Source: Luteolibacter rhizosphaerae
GTDB lineage: Bacteria; Verrucomicrobiota; Verrucomicrobiia; Verrucomicrobiales; Akkermansiaceae
Assembly: GCF_025950095.1 (NCBI RefSeq)
Contig: NZ_JAPDDR010000004.1
Span: 186,001 to 250,000 of the forward strand
DNA: 64,000 nucleotides
Direction of reading: 5' to 3'
A program made the position numbers and the translations under genes. Below, in pieces: positions 60,140-64,000 of the stretch; the first letter of the stretch is position 1; the number at the start of each line of letters is the position of its first letter. The notes under the pieces are model-generated. The model was not told the DNA's origin. It did no database searches and was given only the letters and a program-made list of their open reading frames with translations.

Positions 60140-61945
60140 TCAGGGACTCTTCTTCAGGGCTTCTGCAAGCAGAGATCTAACCCGTTGCGCGCCGTGGCTG
60201 GAGAGGTGGCCGCGATCGTGAAAGAGCAGGTGGCCTTCCGAGTCCCAGAACGGGATCGCTCCGCTCGAGTCGTGGAAGAGGCTCTCCAAATCGATCACGA
60301 GAACGCGATCGCTTGCTCGTGCAAGGAGGTCGGCATTCACCACCATGCGCCGGGATTTTTGAACTCCTTCTTCATGGAAGGGTGGTCGTGCACCTTTCCG
60401 AATGGCGTCGCGGGTTGCTTCCGGAGGTAGCCTTGGAGGTTGTGTCAGGAGGATGATCCTGCGCGTCAGGGGGCGAAGTTCGTCCAGCGCCCGTTTGAGC
60501 CTGATTCCATCGTGATCCAGTTTGCCACTCCACTGGCATGCGATGATGACGAAGTCCGGGGAGTCTTGTCGGACTGCCGCGAGGCTTTGCGACCATAGCG
60601 ATTCGCCTTCTGGAGTGTCGGCGGAGGCCAAGGGCAGGGGATCTCCGGAAGAAGCGCTCATCACCGTCAGCCGGTATCCCAATTCGTCGGCGAGTTGCTT
60701 GGCCATTTGGCCGTACATAGAGCCGTGACTGTCACCCAGTAGCACGACGCTACCCGCACTCCGTGTGCGGTTGAACGTGAGCTTGCCCTTGGAAATGTCC
60801 CGGACGTTGAGGTAGTTCCGGTCCCGGATGGCGAGCCCGGTGGGAATGCAGATGGCGAGGCTCGCAACCAGCGCGGCAAGCGCGAACCGGCGTGACGCGG
60901 GGCGATTCAATGCTGCTCTGGCCGGACACTCTATGAAGCGGTAGCTCGCAATGGCAAGCGGCACGGTGATTGCGGTTTTGAGGAAAGCCCTGGGAGTCTC
61001 TTCAAGCAGGAGAAGCTTGTAGTCCACGAAGGAGAAGACCGGCCAATGCCAAAGATAAAGCGAGTAAGACAGCTTGCCAATCGACACCAGCAAGGGCGCG
61101 GCCAAGATCCTCTGGACCCCGCCTCCCCGGGGCATATCCGTGCCTGTGATCACAAGTAGGGTGCCGATCACCGGGAACAGGGCTTGGTAACCCGGAAATC
61201 CAGCGGCTTCGCGTATCAGAATGAAAGATGCGACAAGCAAGGCGACCCCGAGCCACGGGAAGAACTTCGAAGCGAGCATCATGCTGGCTCCCGTTTCTTG
61301 ATGCGAACGTCTCAGGGCGAGAAATCCTCCTGCCAGAAGCTCCCATGCCCGGGTTGGCAAAAGATAGAAAGCCCAAGGGGATCTAAGCGGGGTTATCACC
61401 AAGCATGAAGCCAAGCTGACGAGCATCAGGCCGAGTAATCCAATCAGCAGCAATTTGCGGGATCTACGGAGGAGAAGGACCAGCAGAATGGGATAGAACA
61501 GATAGAACTGCTCTTCCACGGAGAGCGACCAGCAGTGGAGAAAGGGTTCCGCATCCGGAGAGAGTTCGAAGTAAGCCCCTTGAAGCATCAGCCTCAGGTT
61601 GATAACCGAGGCTGCGGCGGTCGCGAGGCTTTCGCCGGTGGACGCGAGATCCTGTGCGGAGTAAATTAGAGCCGCAGCCGCCATGGTCGCGGCAGCCATC
61701 ACGATGAAGGCGGGGAAAAGTCGCGCGATCCGGCGCTGGTAAAACTTTCCGAGGCTGAAGTTCCCGTGCTGATGTTCAGCCGTGATAACGGCGGTGATCA
61801 GGTATCCCGAAAGCACGAAAAACACATCCACCCCGACGAAGCCGCCGGGCAGCCAGGAGGGGTGAAGATGAAAAATAAGGACAGCGAGGATGGCGACCGC
61901 CCGCAGCCCGTCGATTGAAGGGCGGTAGGGGAACGAATTCGCCAT
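60140..61945 (-). CDS. Acyltransferase 3 (OafA/YrhL) with C-terminal SGNH domain
   Basis: 601 residues. N-terminal ten-or-so-helix acyltransferase (YRPSIDGLRAVAILAVLIFH, then GFVGVDVFFVLSGYLI and FYQRRIARLFPAF with the catalytic His and Arg region), then a periplasmic SGNH domain (about 400-601) with VVLLGDSHGSMYGQMAKQL and the closing HDRGHLSSHGAQRV (Asp/His pair). It moves acetyl or similar groups across the membrane to surface polysaccharide. Single-gene unit. Confidence 0.93.
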   Translation of the reverse strand: MANSFPYRPSIDGLRAVAILAVLIFHLHPSWLPGGFVGVDVFFVLSGYLITAVITAEHQHGNFSLGKFYQRRIARLFPAFIVMAAATMAAAALIYSAQDLASTGESLATAAASVINLRLMLQGAYFELSPDAEPFLHCWSLSVEEQFYLFYPILLVLLLRRSRKLLLIGLLGLMLVSLASCLVITPLRSPWAFYLLPTRAWELLAGGFLALRRSHQETGASMMLASKFFPWLGVALLVASFILIREAAGFPGYQALFPVIGTLLVITGTDMPRGGGVQRILAAPLLVSIGKLSYSLYLWHWPVFSFVDYKLLLLEETPRAFLKTAITVPLAIASYRFIECPARAALNRPASRRFALAALVASLAICIPTGLAIRDRNYLNVRDISKGKLTFNRTRSAGSVVLLGDSHGSMYGQMAKQLADELGYRLTVMSASSGDPLPLASADTPEGESLWSQSLAAVRQDSPDFVIIACQWSGKLDHDGIRLKRALDELRPLTRRIILLTQPPRLPPEATRDAIRKGARPPFHEEGVQKSRRMVVNADLLARASDRVLVIDLESLFHDSSGAIPFWDSEGHLLFHDRGHLSSHGAQRVRSLLAEALKKSP

Positions 61946-61986
61946 GATTTTGACGCTTGGCGGGGCGGGAGCCGCAGCAGCGGCAC

Positions 61987-63108
61987 CTATTTGCTCACGT
62001 TGAAGCGGAACTCGATGACGTCGCCATCCTTGACGACGTATTCCTTGCCTTCGATGCGGAGCTTGCCGGCTTCCTTGGCGCCGTGCTTGGAGCCGGCGGC
62101 GACGAGGTCGTCGTAGTGCACCACTTCCGCGGCGATGAAGCCGCGCTCGAAGTCGGTGTGGATGACACCCGCGGCGGCGGGTGCCTTGTCGCCTTCGTGG
62201 ATGGTCCAGGCGCGGGTTTCCTGCACGCCGGTGGTGAGGTAGGTGCGCAGGCCGAGGAGGTGATAGACAGCACGGATGAGGGCGGAGACGCCGGAATCCG
62301 AGATGCCCATTTCGCCGAGCATTTCAGCGGCTTCCTCGGGAGTGAGGTCGACCAGTTCTTCCTCGATCTTGGCGGAGATGACGACGGCCTCGGCCCCGTG
62401 GGCTTCGGCGGCGAACTTGCGGACCTTGGCGACCCAAGGGTGCGAGTCGGGATCGGCCATGGCACCGGCGAGTTCGTCTTCCGCGACGTTGCAGGCGAAG
62501 ATGGTCTTCTTATCCGAGAGCAGGAAGAAATCCTTCATCAGCTCGCGTTCCGCGTCGGAGAGCGAGAAGGTCAGCGCGGGCTTGCCGTCGTTGAGGTGGG
62601 GCAGGAGCTTGTCGATCAGCTCGACCTCCGCCTTCGCTTCCTTATCGCCGCCCTTGCCTTTCTTCTCGCGAGAGACGCGGCGCTTCTCCATCGCGGCGAT
62701 GTCGGCGAGGATCAGCTCGGCATTGATGATCTCGATATCGCGGATCGGATCGACGGTGCCGAGTTCGTGAATGATGTCGTCGTTCTCGAAGCAGCGCACC
62801 ACCTGCACGATGGCATCGGTCTCGCGGATGTTCGCGAGGAACTGGTTGCCGAGACCGGCACCTTCCGAGGCACCCTTCACCAGACCGGCGATGTCCACGA
62901 ACTCGATCGCGGTGGGCACCAGCTTCTGGGAGCCGGAGATCTTCGAAAGCACGGCGAGCCGGGAATCGGGCACGACCACGATGCCGACATTCGGATCGAT
63001 GGTGCAGAAGGGGTAGTTGGCCGCCTCCGCCTTGCGGGAACGGGTGACGGCGTTGAAGAGAGTGGACTTACCGACATTCGGGAGTCCGACGATTCCGGCT
63101 TTCAGCAT
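61987..63108 (-). CDS. ychF: Redox-regulated/ribosome-associated ATPase YchF
   Basis: 373 residues from ATG 63108 (the frame upstream is not homologous). Obg-like ATPase: G1 [33 protein letters not shown]3 [20 protein letters not shown], and the C-terminal TGS-like end [18 protein letters not shown] with [20 protein letters not shown]. Binds ATP and acts at the ribosome and in oxidative stress. Conserved core gene. Confidence 0.97.
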   Translation of the reverse strand: MLKAGIVGLPNVGKSTLFNAVTRSRKAEAANYPFCTIDPNVGIVVVPDSRLAVLSKISGSQKLVPTAIEFVDIAGLVKGASEGAGLGNQFLANIRETDAIVQVVRCFENDDIIHELGTVDPIRDIEIINAELILADIAAMEKRRVSREKKGKGGDKEAKAEVELIDKLLPHLNDGKPALTFSLSDAERELMKDFFLLSDKKTIFACNVAEDELAGAMADPDSHPWVAKVRKFAAEAHGAEAVVISAKIEEELVDLTPEEAAEMLGEMGISDSGVSALIRAVYHLLGLRTYLTTGVQETRAWTIHEGDKAPAAAGVIHTDFERGFIAAEVVHYDDLVAAGSKHGAKEAGKLRIEGKEYVVKDGDVIEFRFNVSK

Positions 63109-63215
63109 GGCGGGGGGAGGGTTAGGGCATGCCCCCCGGCTCGCCAAGGGCGGAATTCGCTCCGGGGTGGTGCGGGGAAGAAAAATCAGGTAAAACCGCG
63201 GAAGGTGCCGGGGCG

Positions 63216-64000
63216 ATGATGGACAGCGACATCAACTTGGTCTTCCCGAAGGCGGATGTAGCGCACGGGGTGGAGCTTTGGTGCAGCGATGGCACGCCGA
63301 AAGGGACGCGGCTGCTGAAGGATATCGTGCCCGGAGAAATGGGATCGCAGCCTCAGGATCCGGTGAGGGTCGGGATCGGTGAGATCGTTTTCCGGGGGCA
63401 GGTAAGGGATGCGTTTCAACTGTGGCTTACGGATGGCACGGCAGGAGGCACACGGCACCTCGCGGACCTGCCGTCGGATCTGGAGACGGACACGGCAGTG
63501 CAGGTGCTGCGGACGTCGACCGGCTATTTCTATCTGGCAGCGGCCTTGGCGGAGGACAGCCGAGGCGTGTGGTTCACGGATGGCACTCCGGGGAACGAGC
63601 GTGAATTGAACCCTCGTGCGGGGGGCTCGGGCGCGCGCGCACCCTTCGGCTCGGTGCGGGAGATCATCAGTGACGGCACGTGGTGCTATATCCTCGCGAA
63701 TGGCGATCAGGTCTGGCGCAGCGATGGCAGCGAGGCGGGCACCACGCTGTTGCTGGATGCGGGCGAGCTGCTTCCCTATGCCGAGCCCATGCAGCTCGGG
63801 ATGGCTTCGGAGCTGGATGGCCGCTTGCTGCTCAAGGTAGTGCGGAACTTTTTCGCCCCGGAGTTATGGAGTTTCACCTACCAAGGCACCGAGCCGCGAC
63901 TCGTGGCGGCGGGCGAGTGGCAGGGAGTCGAAGACTTCGTCTCCAGGTCGGCAGGCGCAGGCAGCTTCTTCAGGGCCCATCAGCCGGGACCACAAGTCAT
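63216..64000 (+). CDS. ELWxxDGT-repeat protein, partial (runs off the window)
   Basis: At least 261 residues from ATG 63216, open to the end of the sequence. It is built of beta-propeller-like repeats: ELWCSDGTPKGTRLL, QLWLTDGTAGGTRHL, GVWFTDGTPGNEREL, QVWRSDGSEAGTTLL. This ELWxTDGT type of repeat is frequent in large extracellular or surface proteins of Verrucomicrobiota, Myxococcota and Bacteroidota. No signal peptide at this start, so either the true start lies further upstream or it is exported by another means. Divergent from ychF. Confidence 0.75.
   Translation, partial: MMDSDINLVFPKADVAHGVELWCSDGTPKGTRLLKDIVPGEMGSQPQDPVRVGIGEIVFRGQVRDAFQLWLTDGTAGGTRHLADLPSDLETDTAVQVLRTSTGYFYLAAALAEDSRGVWFTDGTPGNERELNPRAGGSGARAPFGSVREIISDGTWCYILANGDQVWRSDGSEAGTTLLLDAGELLPYAEPMQLGMASELDGRLLLKVVRNFFAPELWSFTYQGTEPRLVAAGEWQGVEDFVSRSAGAGSFFRAHQPGPQV

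Noticed and set aside
60059-60430. Plus-strand frame continuing from the ybeY relic
   Set aside because: Beyond the relic it is only the complement of the acyltransferase gene.

Overview
The window looks like chromosome of a Verrucomicrobiota bacterium, most likely the Luteolibacter/Haloferula group of Verrucomicrobiaceae. The clues are a TIGR04073-type exosortase-associated protein, an SLA1-homology (SHD1) secreted protein, large secreted proteins with verrucomicrobial C-termini, a DUF3863-type protein, a PA14-containing sensor kinase and a high-GC host backbone. This placement is inferred from protein content; there is no rRNA or tRNA gene here to confirm it.

About 0-29 kb is accessory DNA. 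A PARP-like ADP-ribosyltransferase-fold gene and a CPBP protease/membrane-protein pair (minus strand) precede a rightward virion gene module (about 2.1-19.5 kb). This module runs SGNH hydrolase, Mu-type portal, F-like head protein, G-like protein, I/Z-like protease-scaffold, DUF2190-like protein, major capsid, connectors, tail tube, LamG tail protein, tape-measure candidate, tail hub and tail tip. The head is Mu-like but there is no sheath gene, so the tail is probably non-contractile. No terminase, integrase, transposase or endolysin was recognised, so this is either the right part of a larger prophage or a decayed or domesticated particle cluster. From 19.5 to 29 kb follow a lipoprotein/membrane-protein pair, several small genes, a truncated IS1595-type transposase, an sce7726/sce7725 nuclease-like pair with an attached 88-codon gene, and a DNA-binding-like coiled-coil protein. 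This section resembles a defence or mobile-gene island.

From 29.3 kb the host backbone begins: an HU-family protein, a sensor kinase/response regulator pair, secreted proteins, serA and ilvD (divergent), bioB, a PatB-type C-S lyase with an overlapping DHFR-like gene, a Gld-type ABC system (ATPase, permease, GldG-like, DUF4340), then phoH, a PgpH-like 7TM-HD protein and ybeY (RNA and c-di-AMP housekeeping), an acyltransferase, ychF and the start of an ELWxxDGT-repeat protein.

The most unusual locus is at 58.4-60.1 kb. About 113 bp from the 3' end of ybeY are repeated, with scattered mismatches, about 1.6 kb downstream. The two copies bracket a single AT-richer minus-strand gene whose product carries a HEPN-type R-x4-H motif. 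This looks like a one-gene defence cassette inserted at a ybeY-end site.
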